From Nosema muscidifuracis (taxonomy: Eukaryota; Microsporidia; Nosematidae): a stretch of DNA of 64,000 nt. The translations under genes and the position numbers were made by a program. This document shows positions 24,520 to 38,637 of this stretch, in pieces (the first letter of the stretch is position 1; every line of letters starts with the position of its first letter). Under the pieces are notes generated by a model. The model did no database searches, was not told the origin of the DNA, and saw only the letters and a list, made by a program, of their open reading frames with translations. The stretch lies in the NCBI GenBank assembly GCA_028335825.1, contig JAIOKI010000013.1:1-64000 (forward strand), read 5' to 3'.

Positions 24520-26440
24520 TATTGTATGTGTTCACTTGAGATAAATTAATAACAAACTTTGACGATGATATAGAAAAAACTAAAGATAGATGATTAGACT
24601 TAGAAATTATACAGATAAAAGTCATCAAGATGATTTAATAGAGATCAACACTTATAAGCATCAGAAGAGCAAGTTATAAGGATTTTAGTACTAATAAGAA
24701 GAAATTTAGGATAAAAGAAGCTTTAAATCTAAGAAGGTTGATAACGTGATTCTATATCTAAATGAATACAATTTATCTGCTGAAAAATAATTAAAATTGT
24801 TAATTCATTTTGTAACAAACAAAATAATTAATGTCTAAAAGTGATCAAAATTTATTATTCAAGTTCAATTATAATAATTAATATATTTATTAAATTTTAA
24901 ACTAATTTTTATAACATTTGTTGTAATTCACCAGCAGTGATATAAAATTTACATACCTTCTAAAAAATGAACTATTATGAATTAAAATATTCTGCATATG
25001 AAACCGATGATTTCGCAAAATGCTTGACAAATTTAGTTCTATATTATGAAATTCTATATTATAAACTGATAGAAAAAACAAGTATTTATTTAGATGATTA
25101 TTTTTATAGGTACCAATATAATGATCTCTTGAAAATACTTCAATACAACTTATAAAATAAAGTGGTTGGTATATACAAACTACAGATTTCAATGATTTCT
25201 TAAATTTCAAATATAGAGCAATACTTGCTGATTCAACTAATTTTTATATTACTTAATTAATTTCAACAGATGGCTGAAACCTATTCTTAAATAGAGGATT
25301 AGATTGAGAAAAGAATATTTTTATTGTGATATAGAATATTAAAGATGATTTTTATTGATGAAATTTTAATGTGGTTATATGAAGCATATGTCATACATAG
25401 AGATTTCAATAAACAAAGTTTTCCTATGGTATATTATTGTTTTTCGAATAAAAATGAACAAATTTATGTTAATGTCTTCAATATAATTAATCTTTTTTTT
25501 TTAATCACCCAGTAGATTTTCTCAATTTTCTCAAATTACAGGTCTCTTCTTTTCATTGTAGATAGACTACATGAAGATGTGTTCAGAATTTAGAATTTGT
25601 TTCATAATATAACACCCATGGAATTTTTTCATACTTGGTATTGATGATCACTTCTTCAGCTCTAGTTATAATTGATGAAGCTTGGAATTACATAATGATT
25701 TTATATATTTTTTATGATAAAAACTTATTAAATTATGTAAAAAAGAAATTGTAGATCATTGTTTGATAGAGAAATATAATACTTTTCAAGTGGAGATAAT
25801 AATGCTGACTAATGATATTCTTAAAATTGAATAATATAATTAATTTCACTTTTTTGGAGGTTCTATATACTCAGAGATATTCAAATATTGAATAAAGTAA
25901 AAATCAATAGAATGATTACAGAATTAAAGTCAAAATAGAAAGAAATAATATGTTGATTATGAAAGCGAGATTATGAGATTACAATGGATCTTTTAATGCT
26001 CGTCTAATTAAGTCAAAAGAACTTCTGTGTAGTTTGAAAGGAGCAATTGATTAAATGTTAAATATTTTTTATGGTATTATTTTTTAAATAATTTTGAGGG
26101 TTTTGTGAAATAACGAACAAATAGAAAATAAAATTACCCCTATGTTTACTGATATTTTATATACATAATACAAAGCTCTAATATCAAACATCTTAATTTA
26201 TATTATAAAGAAAAATAACTGATGACTTATCAATAAAGAAATAATTCAACTTATGTTTGATAACATTTATGATATATTGATAATGAAGTCTAAATTTGAT
26301 GAAACATTTATAGATGATGAATTTATGCTGAGATGATATCTATTTTATAATAATGAAGTTAAGTCAATCATTCTTAAAATTATGAAATTACTAAGTTCAT
26401 GATGTAAAGATTATGATAAATAATAAAATACATTTTTTAA
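24520..26440 (+). mobile_element. Decayed MULE (Mutator-like) DNA transposon
   Basis: A run of plus-strand coding relics. The clearest patch (about 25345-25500) contains YEAYVIHRDF, then FPMVYYCFSNKNEQIYVNVF. This matches the MULE transposase catalytic region, where a DGTF-like segment is followed by FxQLYxIH and PLVYALLxNKxxxTYxxxF. A 62-codon open piece precedes it (24967-25155), and weaker patches follow at about 25640-25750 and 25985-26100. An upstream patch around 24640 (INTYKHQKSKL) could be the His-rich end of a FLYWCH-type zinc finger. Many stops and several frame changes show that it is long dead. Its ends and any inverted repeats were not located. Confidence 0.55.
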
Positions 26441-26449
26441 GATAATATA

Positions 26450-28250
26450 GCTGAAGAGATCTAGTAAATTATAGAAATGTTTCTCCTTAATTAAGAACTT
26501 CTTCTTTTATGATACCTGTATTTTTTTAATTCTTTGTTATATAATACTTCATAAAGTATTTTGTATCCTAAACTTTTGCAAGACATTCCTTCTCACTTAT
26601 GCTAGTGGATTTTTTTCTTCATTTCAGATTTGAGATAAAATTCTTCTAATATAAACAGATCATTATAATATGTCTAGTTTAATTCTATTTGTTTACATAA
26701 ATATCTTTAATATTTCTTCATGTTTGATGTTCTAATTATAATCGATCTTTCATTTTATTATATGATATAAATTCTTGGAAATGACTACTCGTTCAGTAAT
26801 AAATTTCATTCAATAATTAATCATTTGTGTAGTTTTCTCATTTGTTGTAACTTTGAATTTCTTGTATTAATGACTTATCTTTCTTGATTATAGAACATAT
26901 CCTGATCTCAATATTGTTTTTTTTAGTTTAGTGTTAGATTGTTATTTTCTACAATTTTAATTAATTTTTTGAATTTATGTCATGTTCCTCATGATTTTCT
27001 ATATATAATAATATCATCTATATAGACAATTCAAGATTTACATTTTCTTTCCCCTTAAAATATTATCCATATAATTCTGAAAAATGGTTAATCCTTTTCA
27101 TTCATATAGTAAATGTTTATATCTAAATGATGTTTTATAAAGATCTTTTTCTAAAAGCATAATATTAAATACCCATCTTTCAAGTCTATTTAGTAAATTA
27201 TTTAGTGCTTTTAATTTAAGAATTATATGTTCTATATCTATCTATATCTACTATTTTGTTATGATCTATCAAGTTTAATATTAATATCACCCTCATATTA
27301 GGATTAATAAAACTCTTATATTTTGATTCTATACTATAATATTTCGATAACAGAAACTTTAATACTTCTTCCATATCATCTTTATATTTTTAAAAATATT
27401 GTAATTCTTCTCTACATTTTTATCATTAGACTAGATGAATATTTTATGTTCTTATTTATTGTTCCCTAAGGTATAATATAAAACTTTAAAAAATATTCTT
27501 TCTTTTTATAATATATATCTTAAATTTCTTTTCAAGGTATTTTCACTCTTTTATAAATTGAAGATAATATGAATATATACATCATGCTAGTATCAAATAC
27601 TACTTTATTTTAAATTTTGTAGATATATCAAATATTCTACATTTAATATTTTATTATACTACCTTTACTGTTATATCGAAATTTCTTCTTGATTTCTAAT
27701 ACTTATTTTATAAACATTCTTCTTTACTATATATCGAATATTTGTTAAATCTTGAATTAATTACATCATCTATTTTCTCTTTATTAATCATTTTATTGTT
27801 ATATATTTCAAGTATATTATTTAGTGTCAGTATATATGTTTTACTATGAAATATTCTTTTCTAACTCCACAAATAATAATTTTATTGAAACATACCCTGG
27901 TATCTTATACATCGTGTTTTAATCTAACTTCTTCAATATATTCTAATATCTTTGTTTTTTCTTTATAATGACTTATAAATATCAACAACATCTATTCATT
28001 TTTAAGAAACATTTTCTATTTCTCATATGTGGTTTTCTACAAAACTTTAAATACTTCTGTGACAATTTATTATTTCATAATCAGATTTACTTAATTTTGT
28101 CTACATTATTCATTATTTTGAACCATCTATATATTTCAAGCTTATTGATTTCTTTAAATTCTTTGTCTAATATTATGATAATTCAATTATATCATATACT
28201 AAAGGTTTATTTATGTCATTGAAATCAAAAGTTATCCTTATGCTTATATA
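26450..28250 (-). mobile_element. Ty3/gypsy-type retroelement fossil A
   Basis: Minus-strand sequence between about 27450 and 26960 reads as a Ty3/gypsy reverse transcriptase. There is an LKDGYFNI-like segment, an LYKTSFRYKHLLYEWKG-like segment, and a YIDD-type catalytic box near 27030-27000. Sequence at 26960-26450 has the look of the following connection/RNase H part. Sequence at 27460-28250 would cover protease and gag, of which little can be recognised. Terminal repeats were not found. The element is heavily broken (well over ten lesions) and looks old. It lies immediately beside the MULE fossil, in the opposite orientation. Confidence 0.72.
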
Positions 28251-29741
28251 TGAATTTATATATGATTATAACCAATCATATTATCTTCAGTTATGGGTGA
28301 ATATTTCTGAATGAAGTACCAATTACTTTGTACTTAATACGATAATTCAATATAAATAATTAAATGTTTTAATTTACAAAGACTATGAATATGTTTATTT
28401 ATAATGAAAAAAACAAGTATCTTCTTATTTTAATTATTAATTAATAGAATATAGTTTTATCTTTGATTTCATCTTGTATATCATATTATCTACACACAAT
28501 TATAAAAAACTTTTTTAAATAATTTTAATTATGTCAGATTAATTATTAATATATTATTTTTTCCTCATAGATAAAACTTGAATTTAGATTCTATATATTA
28601 AAATAAATGAAAGTATATAATACTGTTTTTAATTTTATTATATATTAAATATTAATATGAGTATATGTATTTTATCTTGAATTTAATATAATTAGTTTAT
28701 GAATGTATTTCAGTATTTGATAAATGTAAAAATATTATTTATTAATAGAATAATTGACATAGTATTTAGATCATGTTATATTTATCTTTACTTAGTTAAA
28801 TATTTAAACTGTATAAAATTCAATAAAAATAAATCTATGTATACTGAAAGTTTATAAGATTAATCATTATCATATTTATAGAATAGAAATCAAATTTTAT
28901 GACAAAAGTTTATTATGAAAATTATATATTATTTTTAATGTTATTACTAATTCTATTACAAATTTGTTTAATTAGTATAATTTAATTTATTTACTTAACG
29001 TTTTATGTATCATATATTTTATTTCTATAATATAATTTTCTTATTTGTCTATTATTATTTATTCAATACTTAACTTATCAATGACTAGAAAATCACTTTT
29101 CTGTTGAATATACTATAATTAATAATTTATCTGATACTTCTAGTTCTTAGGTAAAATAATTTTATTTAATAGCATAAGAAGATTCATCAATAAAATTTAA
29201 TCTTATGAATTTTAATAGTTACATATCATTATAAACTTAACATATTTTATATATTCTTCTCCTTATACTCACAATTTATTCTTATTTGAAATAAAGTAAT
29301 TACTTCAGTCTTATACAATTATTAAATGTTCACATGTTCTCAGTCTTCTTATTTGATAAAGCCTCCTTGTATTTTTTAGTAAATCAGAGATATAAATATA
29401 AACATAGTTTATGTAAATCATTTGATAAGAAATTGATTTATTTATATCATCTTTAAAAATAGTTAATTTATCATTTTCTTAGATTTTTAATTCTAAACGA
29501 TTATCATTATCAAATACACTTAATCTATAACATGATATTTAATTTAAATACTTTTAATAAGGTATAAATATCTAGCTAATAATTTTTAGATTATATGAAT
29601 AATTTCATATAACAGAAATATTACACATAAACTTCTGATAATGAACTAAAAATATTAAATTTTAATAAGAAAACTAATCAGTCCTATCAATGGTAAATAA
29701 TAATTAATTTGAAATGTTAAAAAGAGATTATTAAGATTCAT
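28251..29741. other. No gene seen
   Basis: AT-rich with no supported frame. It may hold the lost ends of fossil A, but nothing is readable. Confidence 0.45.
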
Positions 29742-30590
29742 ATGAATTCACAAGAAAATCAAAATATACTAAATTCTGATAATGTGATCAATCTAGAATA
29801 AGATGATCTAGTCAAAAATAGTACATCAGAATTATCTTCAATTGATTCTGAAATACCGATACTAATAATAGAAATAAAGAATATAGTGAAATTGAAGACT
29901 CAATCAAAAATAATATTGTAAGAATCAATTATTAGGCATTAATAGCTTATGAAGAATTTATAAAATAGTATTAGATATGCAATAATAATGTGTAAAATTA
30001 AGTAATAAATAATATATGTAATTTATAATGAGTTATTTTTAGTGTTTATTAAAATCTATGAAAAGTTTATATTATTGTAATAACTAGTGTATAGAAGAAT
30101 TATCATTATTCGATATGAATATTAATTTAAATTAAGATACATACGTAAGATTTTGTTAATCTTTTAAAATTGATAATATCCAATGCTTATGATCATAACG
30201 TTAAAGAAGCTAAGATTAAAATTATTAAAGAAATTGATGATCTGTGTATAGATACTAATAATTATAAATCTGAAAAATATACTACATATAAATTTTAATA
30301 TAAGATATTTTAAAGATATCGTTTCAATCTTTCATTTCTTAATAACTGAAAAATAGTAATCTTAAAGACAATTTGAATGTTTTACAAATGAAGAAGATTA
30401 AAAAATAGATACAAGATTATTTGATCATAGGTTTTCTATATATTATAATTCTATTTTTTAACATATTCATCAAATGAAATAGAAGACGATCAAAAGTCTA
30501 AATATTTCATCATAATACCTGTGTATTTTACATCAATTTTAGGCATGAGATTTTTAGATGTATTAGCATATAAAAGTATTTAGCTATTAG
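29742..30590 (+). pseudogene. Cysteine/membrane family, copy 1 (relic)
   Basis: An ATG opens a hydrophilic, Ser/Asn-rich stretch (MNSQENQNILNSDN, then TSELSSIDSEIP). Patches like RNKEYSEIEDSIKN and ALIAYEEFIK follow, and near the end come EAKIKIIKEIDDLC and a hydrophobic segment starting IIIPVYF. The order and the final hydrophobic segment parallel the copy at 32970-33982, where SSIVIPVDF opens the first membrane span. Many stops and shifts make this the most decayed of three same-strand copies. It is a host-type gene of unknown function. Confidence 0.45.
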
Positions 30591-32969
30591 TTTGTCAAAT
30601 TTTCTTATCATCATTATGTTATATAATGTACATATTATGAAAAGATATTTTAATGATGTAATTATTAAATTGTTTATTTAGTAAAATATGAATTGTATTT
30701 TGTCGAATACAGTTTTTATTTTAGAATATTAACTTACTTTATAATTATTTGTTTATTCTTAAAATAATACATTATAATCCAAGTAACAAAAATAATTGAT
30801 CTAATAATTAGTATTAAGATATAAAAATATTCAATTATTTAAATATATATAATTTTAATTAAGTATTTACAAAACTTTTCTAACTAAAATTATTGAGTAT
30901 AAATTTCTTATATTCAATACTATTGTGAGATTAAACATTCTTTACTATAAATATAATTCTTGAACCCTTATTAACTTGAATTTAAATCTATATATAAATA
31001 ACTCATAAAAATGAAATCTATATTTAAATATAATAATATAATTCTATCATCTAAATAACATCATAAATAAATATTTTAGTATTCTTTTTTGAATCACTAA
31101 TTAATTTATAGATGTGTCATATAATGTCTTCATTGAAGTTCAATCAATCATAAAATAGAATATATAAAATATCTATCAAATAATTATTATTGATAAAAAA
31201 TTTCTTATATCTTACTAAACTACTATTTGTATATATCATTGACAATTAAATCTAATAATATTTTTTATCCCTCTTAAATAAGATCATTTTTTGATATCTC
31301 ATAGAATCAATGAATAAAGAAAATTTAGTATGACTCGACTTATTTAATCAACATTGTACACAGTTTATGATAAATGTCTTAAAATTTATATTTCTTTCTT
31401 TATATTAAGTATCATTATCATAAATAGATTTTTAGATTAAAATTATGTCAGATCTTTATTAAGTATATTTCAATAATTTAGATATAATTAGAATATTAGA
31501 GGATCAAAGTAATTTTACACAGAAAATAGTATATTATTAAATTATATATTCTAATCTATACTTTTCTTATACATAAAGAATATTTATAATTCATCATATA
31601 TTTTTATATTATATAGTAGAAGAATATCATGATCTATTTTACTTATATCATTTTTTGTAATATCTATACTTATTAGATATTATTCTTGTATAAGAGAAAA
31701 TATAATAATTTTCATAAGGACTGTAGACCCAATTTAATACAATCTAATATGTATAAGATGACTGATAATAGAAGAAAGTACAAGATACAAGAATTAATGA
31801 TTTAGCAATATTTATACTCTAAATATATACAAATATCTTATTAAAAATAATTTCATTTTTGTTATTTCAATTATCTACAGGAATTATAAATTTTTATTTT
31901 TTTTATATTTTATCTCTAATATTGTGTATTAGAATAATTTCTCTTTTATTTATAATAATTGACTTTTGTTAATTTTTTTACCGTTATTTCAAATTTATGT
32001 CTTTTATTCTTTAGATATTACTTTTATATATGATATAATAATAAAATATTTACATGATATATATTTCTATTAATAACATAAGTAAGATACTTTAATATTT
32101 TAAATTTTCATGTACTTACATAAATCATAGATATATCTCAATATTTTACAGTATCTAGAACTTCTAATAAATCTTGTAAATTAAAGCATCAATAATATTT
32201 ATTTTCATATCATGAAAGACATAGAAATTATTCAAAAAATTACACTAATTAAATTTACATTTTATATGGAATTTATTAATAATTTATCATGATTATAAAT
32301 TAGTGATATAACTTCTGTAATATCTTGTTCTTTTTAATATTCATCTTTATTAATAATTTTATAATTCTAACCTTTTATATAATACAAGTATTTTAAAACA
32401 ATCTGAATCAAAAAATCTTATATTTATCATAATTTGTGATTAAATCAATCATTCTGTCAATTTAATTTTTCTGAATATTTTCTTCTATTTCTAAAATATA
32501 TGTCAGATATCATCTCATGAATATTTCAATAATTCTATTATTATAAATTTTCATCATTATTTTTATAAATTTTTATCATCGTATTATTGAATACTATACT
32601 TTGTTAATTGAATTTATTAATTTGAATATATTATTATAAATAAACAGATAATTTATTTTTTATACTCCTCAATTTTATTTCAGTTTAAAAAATATCCCTC
32701 TATAATAATTTTGAATAAATTAATATTTTCTATAATTTTAATTTATTTGATGATTTCTTATGCTAACTTATCTATTTAACTAAGTGTATGTATAAAAAGT
32801 ATATTTTATAAATATACAATATATTTTTTGTAAATTAATTGATTAATTAAATAATGTTTCATATTCTACTATTTAGATGTATTAAATATGAAATATATTG
32901 TATCTTTGATAAATAAGTTATTTTAATTAAAAAATATATGCTTAATGATACAAATTGTAGAAGGGTATC
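30591..32969. other. Gene-free AT-rich spacer
   Basis: About 2.4 kb between copies 1 and 2 of the cysteine/membrane family. No supported frame, RNA gene or element was recognised. Confidence 0.45.
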
Positions 32970-33982
32970 ATGTATAAAAACTCAAATTTAGATAATATTT
33001 CTATAAATTAGGAAAAAAATATTTCATCTGAATCAAATATTTCTGTCTTGACAATACAATTATCACATAATTATACTAAAGAACAATCATCATCAAAATC
33101 TGTAGATATTTATATTGATATAAAATATGAAGAAAACATGCCAGTTGTCAAGAATATAATACTTACTGAATTAGATACTAATGAAAAGTCTTTTGAATAT
33201 AAAACTCTCATTGACTGGTATAATAAAGAATATAGAACTTATGTAAAAGAAATTGAATACTCTACATTAACTTTGCAGAAATGTATGATCAATTATCCTA
33301 AATGTTTACAGAGCTCTATTAAAAAGTTATGTAAATATAAAGAAGATTTAAATATTGATTCGATACAGATACAATATATAATGATAATCAATATTTGAAT
33401 TTTTACTGACCTTCTAAATTTATTGATGGGGAAATAAAATATCACAGATATGGAGACAATATAAAAATAGCTTCTAATCTTTTTTATAGAGAGATTGTAA
33501 AATTATGTGATACATCAAAAAATCATGATTCTTCAAATTTTGCTGCTCTTGAACTTCGTGATCAATGTCATAATGAAATTGAATGTACTGAAGAGATTTT
33601 TAATCAGATTAATTTTGAAAAATGTTCTAATTCGGATTTCGAAAAACATATCAGAAAACTTGAAAATATATTCAATTTTAGAATGCTTAATATTAATAAT
33701 ACTTCGAATGTTAAAGTAAATAATAAGAAGTTACAAAAAAGAAGTCTAAATGATTCATATTATAATTCAACATATCTTCCTCTTATCAAAGATAATCTTG
33801 ATAGTATAAATAAAAAGATTTCTTCAATAGTAATACCAGTTGATTTTGTATTAATATTGTTTATAGGATTGATAAGTGTGCTAATACGTAAGAATAAGAC
33901 TAATAAAAATAGAATAGTATTATTGGTAGCCCTCTTTATCTCTTACAATAGCTTTATTTATATTCTTCATTCTAAGAAATGA
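32970..33982 (+). pseudogene. Cysteine/membrane family, copy 2 (broken)
   Basis: The likely start is the ATG at 32970. The frame then meets one in-frame TAG after 14 codons and is open to 33398. Coding sense continues in another frame from about 33370 to 33982, with one further stop near 33408. The second part carries LELRDQCHNEIEC and ends in two hydrophobic spans separated by RKNKTNKNR. The matching part of copy 3 is AELRDQCLNKPEC, which establishes the family. The first part contains INYPKCL, matching SSFPKCL in copy 3. There is no clear signal peptide at this ATG. The product would be about 335 residues if intact. The family is not recognised from known domains; it may be a membrane protein with a cysteine-stabilised outer domain. 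Confidence 0.65.
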
Positions 33983-34259
33983 TATATTTATGATTAATTA
34001 AATAATCATTTTAAAATTTACTGTTAATATATTGATATATTTTTATAATTAAATCTTTAATTCAAAATATCTTCTAATATGTTACTTTTTTCATTAATTG
34101 TTAAATGTTATAATTTTTATATTTATTTATACCTTTTTCGTAAATATTTAAATAAATAATTTTTGATTTTTTAGTTGCTATGAATATATTCTTATACAAT
34201 TTCTAAGTAAATTAATTTGATGATATAATCAGAAATAATTTATTCAAATATAGTCTTTA
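33983..34259. other. Spacer, nothing seen
   Basis: A short AT-rich gap between copy 2 and the start of retroelement debris on the other strand. Confidence 0.5.
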
Positions 34260-36900
34260 TTTTATCAATATTTTCTCTTTTCATTTTTCTTCATCACTAG
34301 TGTCTCTAATGTAATCTAGAAGAATCTTGTTTAAATATATGGTTTATTCGTATCTATAATGAATTTAATCTTGAAAGTGGAAATTATTTATATCACATCT
34401 ACTAAATTTAGTATTAATATTGACTTTATTTGTATATAAAAACTAAGTGATTATTTAACAGATCATATTTTATGTTATTTCTCTATTCTCAATTCTATCA
34501 TTCCAACCTTGAAGAGAATATTTCATTCTGAGATTATCAATAGTAAAGATATCTGATTTATTATATTTCATTTTAATCTCTACATTTTTTGTAGTAATAT
34601 CTAATTCATAGATGTATACATCTTAAAGCTTCATTATGTATCTTATATTCTATCATCGTTGAACATTACCTTCTTCAAAGAATATATATCTTGAGGTTGA
34701 ATAATGCTTCTAATTCTCTGGGTGATCAGTTTCCTTTTGTAAACAATATTCCAGAATATTTAACATGTACTAGTGAGTCTTTATATTATCTAAATAGTTT
34801 AGTGTGATTATTTATATTAAATACTTAAATAAAAAAATCTGATTCTATATAATAATTTATGTAATTTTATAGTCTCATTAAACTTATTCAATATTATTAC
34901 TACTCTTATATGAATATTTTCACCCCTTTTATTCAGCATTCTAGTCTCAATTGTAATCTTTTTTCTAGATAAATGAACCCTTTATTTACATGCTGATTGA
35001 TAGCGTATGTAATATTTAATAAATATCTATTAGTTAGAATCATCTAGTTCTTTATATTTATATAATTATTCAATGATATAACAATGTTAATTAGATTTGA
35101 GTTTAATATATTTTCATACTCTAATATCAATACTTCACAACTTTTATTTTCAAGTACTTATAGCTAATATGTATTTTTAGTAATTTATTAAAATCTTAAC
35201 AGATTTCTATGTTAGTAGACTATTCTTTTATATTTATTTCTAGTCCTACTATATAAATTAATTTCTTTCTCTTACAATATCGTTAGAAGTTCATCTATTT
35301 TTATAACATGAGGTTATATAATAATCTTGTTCAAACATAATTTGAGTATATTTCATTAAGTTTTTTTACTTATTTAATAAATTTCTATATTTATTTTATA
35401 CTTTATTAATCTAAGTTTTATATTAAATAGTTCATCTTTTATAATTTGTTAGTCTTTTACTTATATATGTATACCCTATTAAAAGTTATATTGGTAAGTG
35501 ATTGATCTTTGTAGTCTTACACACATAATACTGAGTATTTTTACACAATATTATTACAATTTATATGTAGTATATTTAGACATGCAAATAATTGATCTAA
35601 ATACTTTGATAATCAAAGGAATCTCTTTTAGTATCAAATAAGTTAATTAATTTATCACTTTCAATCTCATCGTATCAATCTATATACTCTTTCACAATAT
35701 TATATAAATCATTATGTCTTGATAAAAAGAATAATAATTTAACTTATTCTTATGCTAATCAATTTAGAAGTCAAGTTATTATAATCTTAAATTTATCTTC
35801 TTAAAATAACAAATGTATCTTTTTTTAATTAATTGATATTCTAATCATAATTAATAGTTTCTTTAATTTTCTATGAGTTTATGTCTTAAGCCTCGTTCCT
35901 TTTCTAGTTTTTTTTAGATATATCTATTTATTTGTTTTTAATATAATTTGAATTTAATGTTGTAAATTACTATTTGCTTATATGAATGATATTATTATTG
36001 TAAATTTTTAGATTTATAATATTTTTCAATTATATTATTTCTTGTGTATTTAGCTCTGATTATTTTTTCAACTATATTGTCTATCCAAAAATCATTTCTT
36101 GATAAATTATTTGATTTATATTCTATATATAAAGATTTTGTAAAAAATGTTGAAAAATAAATTTAGTGAATTTTGGTCAATCTGTACTTTACTTTATTGT
36201 GTTTATTTTTTTCTTGTTATTTCTACATCTTATATCTCTTTATGATTTATTTCAGTCATACTCATCTAACTATATATTTATATTCTATTATCTAAGTGAG
36301 ATTTCTTTCTTTTTTGATGAATAGCTTTTGTTATATTATTCAATAAATATCTCTAATATTGTTACATTAGATTTATGTTTTTTAATTTAAGAATATGCTT
36401 TCATTTACTTAAGATTTCTATCAGTCAAAAAATATCTTTGAGAATTCTTAGACCTTTATCTCATTTAATAATCTAGTTCATGATCTGTAAGTATTTTATA
36501 AATTTTAGTTTCTTTTACTTATCGTTATGATATTATAAAAGTATCACTTGTAAATATTAATCATTTTATTTTTCATTATTATATATGTTTAAATTTATAA
36601 TTTCATAATAATATTTTGAACAAATAGTATTTGATAAATGATTTACAATGATATATCAAATATATTCATTTTTCTAAAATCATAATAATTTGTCATAATT
36701 GTCAGTACATATTTATTTCAGTATCATTGAAAAACTTCTTACCAAATTTTATAAATATTATTATTAAAATATAAAAATATAATTTTATGATTTCAATATA
36801 TTCTCAGTCTTTAATTCTAATTTATAGTCTCAATATTTGATAATGAGGTAATTCTATCTGTTATTTCTACAAACTAAGTCTAAAAATATTGAAGAAGTAT
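34260..36900 (-). mobile_element. Ty3/gypsy-type retroelement fossil B
   Basis: Minus-strand patches are in the order expected for a Ty3/gypsy polyprotein. A reverse-transcriptase N-terminal part sits at about 35010-34890 (AINQHVNKGFIYLEKRL, GVKIFI). A palm part with a degenerate catalytic box and a TTKNVE-like follow-on sits at about 34640-34560. Possible zinc-knuckle cysteines lie further upstream near 35590-35500. Sequence up to about 36900 would cover gag. No terminal repeats were found. It is broken many times and looks as old as fossil A. The assignment rests on short motifs, so it is less secure than fossil A. Confidence 0.45.
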
Positions 36901-37673
36901 TCATTCTTCTCATAAATATATAATGTTGATTTAAAATTATGTAGTTGATGTTTCTAAACTTATTAACAAGTTATATTAAATTAACTAGAATTAATATATA
37001 TCATTACTCAAAAAATAAGTATTATTCTTTCTCAATAAATAATATAATTGAAATAAAATATATTCATGTATGATAAGACTAGTATTTTATTTCATAGACT
37101 TTATTTAAAAGTATTCATATACTTTGTAATAGATCATCTATAGTTAATGAATAAAAGATTTGGTTCTATTATAAAATATAAGAGGTAATTTTAAGATGTA
37201 AGAGATATTACTAAAGTATTGAGAAATAATGACACTAATAAAATAACTAATATCAATATATTTATAATCTTCTTGATAAATAAATTTATTAATTTATATT
37301 GATATCTTATATGTATAATTATATAAATTCTTATAATATTATTATTAAGTTGTTTTATATTGTATTCTTCAAATATTGTTAAATATCTTATTATTTTAGT
37401 ATTAAAAGATATATACTCATATTATTCATAACATATAAAGTATTTATCAATTGAATAAATGATCATTAATATAATTCATTTATCATATATTATTTAATAA
37501 ATTTCTTTAATGTTAGATATAAGAATTTAAAGTATTATGTTTTAATTAATATTTTAATTTAAATAATTTTATATAGTTATATTAATTAAATTTATTTACA
37601 GTTATTCGTTTTTAATTGATATTTTATAATTAATTAATTTTATTTACTTTTATTTAATTAATCATAATAATAT
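36901..37673. other. No gene seen
   Basis: AT-rich 5' flank of copy 3. No CCC-type box occurs near 37674 or 37740. Confidence 0.5.
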
Positions 37674-38637
37674 TTGATAAATAAGTTACTTTTATTAATT
37701 ATTATAGTGTATAAATATATCATTACAAGCATCTACAAAATGATACCACCCTTATTACAATCTAAAGATCCACATATCTCAGATGAGATCGATTTTTATA
37801 ATAACAAACATGTTGATTATATAAAATTATACATTGAAAAGATTTCTCATATTAACATTATTATAAATGCAATTTGTAAATCGTCTTCTGGTAATAATTC
37901 TTGTATATCTTCTTTCCCTAAATGTTTAGTAAGAAATACTAAGAAGTTTTGTGTTTGTGATCCTGACTGTGTATCAGATATAATGAAAGAAATAAATTTT
38001 AATACTGATTGTCAATATTTCAATTTAGAAGATCTGTATGATGATAATGAGTATATAAACTGCTGCGGATTGATGTTTCTACCAGAAGATGATAAGATAA
38101 AACAAGTCATACAAGGTCGAAATATTTTAAATTCAAAAAATGATTTTTATAGATCTCTCTATGATACATGCGAAGATGAAGTTTATTTTTCTAAACTTCA
38201 GTGTGCTAGTGCTGAACTAAGAGATCAATGCTTAAATAAACCTGAATGTATTTTAGATTCATTCGATGGTAAATTTCCGAATGAATGTCAAAATGAAGAT
38301 TTTACAACAAATGGGTGATTTCTTTGGTAAGTCTTTAAAAATATTTGAAGAAGATAATATGACACATAAGGAATTATTAAACTTATTCTATCAGAAATTT
38401 AGAAATAAAAGAGAGATAACTGATGAATACAATATTTTGAATAATACTCTTAATATAAGTACAGAGAAGAGTGATTATACAAAATCCTTGACTATAGTAG
38501 GATCTATAATATTTATTATTATACTGGGTTGTGTAATGTATTGTACAAAGAATAACAAATATAAATCTTTTAAATTCGGATTTTTTACAGTCATCATATC
38601 ATTATTGATATTTATTTTAGTAGCTAATAATTATTAA
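37674..38637 (+). pseudogene. Cysteine/membrane family, copy 3 (start lost, shifted)
   Basis: This is the best-preserved copy. Frame 1 (37674-38318) opens right after a stop with a hydrophobic leader (INKLLLLIIIVYKYIITSIYK), but the codon at the leader's start is TTG. The first ATG (37740) lies after the leader. The ectodomain is cysteine-rich (SSFPKCL, KKFCVCDPDC, YINCCGL, LQCASAELRDQCLNKPEC, ECQNEDF). Coding sense then changes frame at about 38300 and continues to 38637, with a helical linker and two hydrophobic spans separated by TKNNKYKSFK. The combined length would be about 320 residues. The missing start and the shift suggest a pseudogene, although two small errors in the read could explain both. 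The function is unknown; the design fits a surface protein with disulfide bonds. Confidence 0.68.

Noticed and set aside
24902-25210. Minus-strand frame of 102 codons
   Set aside because: Antisense to the MULE relic, which is supported by motifs.
27968-28222. Plus-strand hydrophobic frame of 84 codons
   Set aside because: Its Phe/Leu/Ile-rich composition is what antisense A-rich coding sequence yields; it lies opposite the presumed gag part of fossil A.
33507-33719. Plus-strand frame of 70 codons
   Set aside because: It overlaps the homologous frame of copy 2 out of register and has no similarity to copy 3.
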